Below are positions 13,753 through 13,840 of a stretch of 13,840 nucleotides of DNA, piece by piece. How positions within the stretch are numbered: position 1 is the stretch's first letter; each line of letters starts with the position of its first letter. The position numbers and the translations under genes were made by a program. The notes under the pieces were generated by a model. That model was given only the letters and a program-made list of their open reading frames with translations, was not told the DNA's origin and searched no databases. The DNA is from Alphaproteobacteria bacterium (lineage in GTDB: Bacteria > Pseudomonadota > Alphaproteobacteria > Rhizobiales > Aestuariivirgaceae), in NCBI GenBank assembly GCA_024279045.1, contig JAJRRZ010000021.1, forward strand, positions 1-13,840, written 5' to 3'.

Positions 13753-13840
13753 GAAAGAAGCCTGAATCGCTGGAGGGGTGTCAGAATGAAGGGACAGAAG
13801 GGGTTCTGGGATATTGAGCACCGGCTTGAGGAGCTTTCGC
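13701..13840 (+). mobile_element. IS5/IS1182-like insertion sequence, inner end (right copy, partial)
   Basis: This is the inverted counterpart of 1-138, collinear without gaps, and again starting GGACACCTCCGG. The identity begins abruptly at 13701, giving the inner IS boundary. The IS has inserted into the ParB-like gene, replacing its 3' end. The element continues beyond the window, so the far terminal repeat and the target duplication cannot be seen. Confidence 0.8.
13786..13840 (+). CDS. Transposase, IS5/IS1182-like, N-terminal fragment (runs off window)
   Basis: The ATG at 13786 follows GGAGGGGTG and reads MKGQKGFWDIEHRLEELS before the window ends. The gene points outward, away from the phage genes, mirroring the left copy. 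As there, only the conserved N-terminal motif is visible, so the family call is tentative at subgroup level and activity is unknown. Confidence 0.7.
   Translation, partial: MKGQKGFWDIEHRLEELS

Noticed and set aside
1..13840. Phage attachment sites, tRNA genes, CRISPR array, reverse transcriptase (diversity-generating element)
   Set aside because: I looked for these on both strands and saw no supporting sequence; the matching window ends are IS sequence rather than att sites.

Overview
The window is a GC-rich remnant of a temperate podovirus (short-tailed phage), cut off at both ends by insertion sequences. Positions 1-138 and 13701-13840 are inverted copies of the start of one IS, differing at 7 of 138 aligned bases. 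Each reads outward into the first 17-18 codons of an IS5/IS1182-like transposase. The host looks like a GC-rich proteobacterium; nothing here allows a species name.

Minus strand, read from right to left (11657 to 100), is a virion-assembly operon in the order of phage T7 genes 8-15. It holds a Cro-like HTH reading frame run together with a small phage protein, the portal (533 aa), a Bbp19-like protein, the scaffold (282 aa), the major capsid protein (285 aa), a small capsid-adjacent protein (90 aa), a tail tubular A-like adaptor (204 aa), a nozzle-like protein (824 aa), and gp14-like and gp15-like internal virion proteins (164 and 719 aa). The next gene is cut by the left IS after about 36 codons. 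Most neighbours are 3-13 bases apart or overlap, with clear Shine-Dalgarno sites.

The operon is interrupted between scaffold and capsid genes (about 7398-8258) by a higBA toxin-antitoxin cassette. The cassette has its own palindromic operator and a small opposite-strand remnant of another HTH gene. It lies between two identical 30-bp copies of a rho-independent terminator.

Plus strand, from 11741, is the lysogeny side: a CI/LexA-like repressor (HTH plus S24 peptidase) divergent from the Cro-like gene across an AT-rich operator region. Two bases downstream comes a much more AT-rich ParB-like gene. It is broken by a frameshift at an A10 tract, a second compensating frameshift at a C6 tract, an in-frame TAA, and finally the right IS.

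No terminase, integrase, replication, tail-fibre or lysis gene is visible, so the element appears defective. It could still contribute immunity (CI), addiction (HigBA) and perhaps a resistance or exclusion function (the ParB-like gene, if it is functional in relatives). Because both window ends lie inside copies of one IS, the window may be a whole contig ended by repeats, or the inside of an IS-bounded composite structure.
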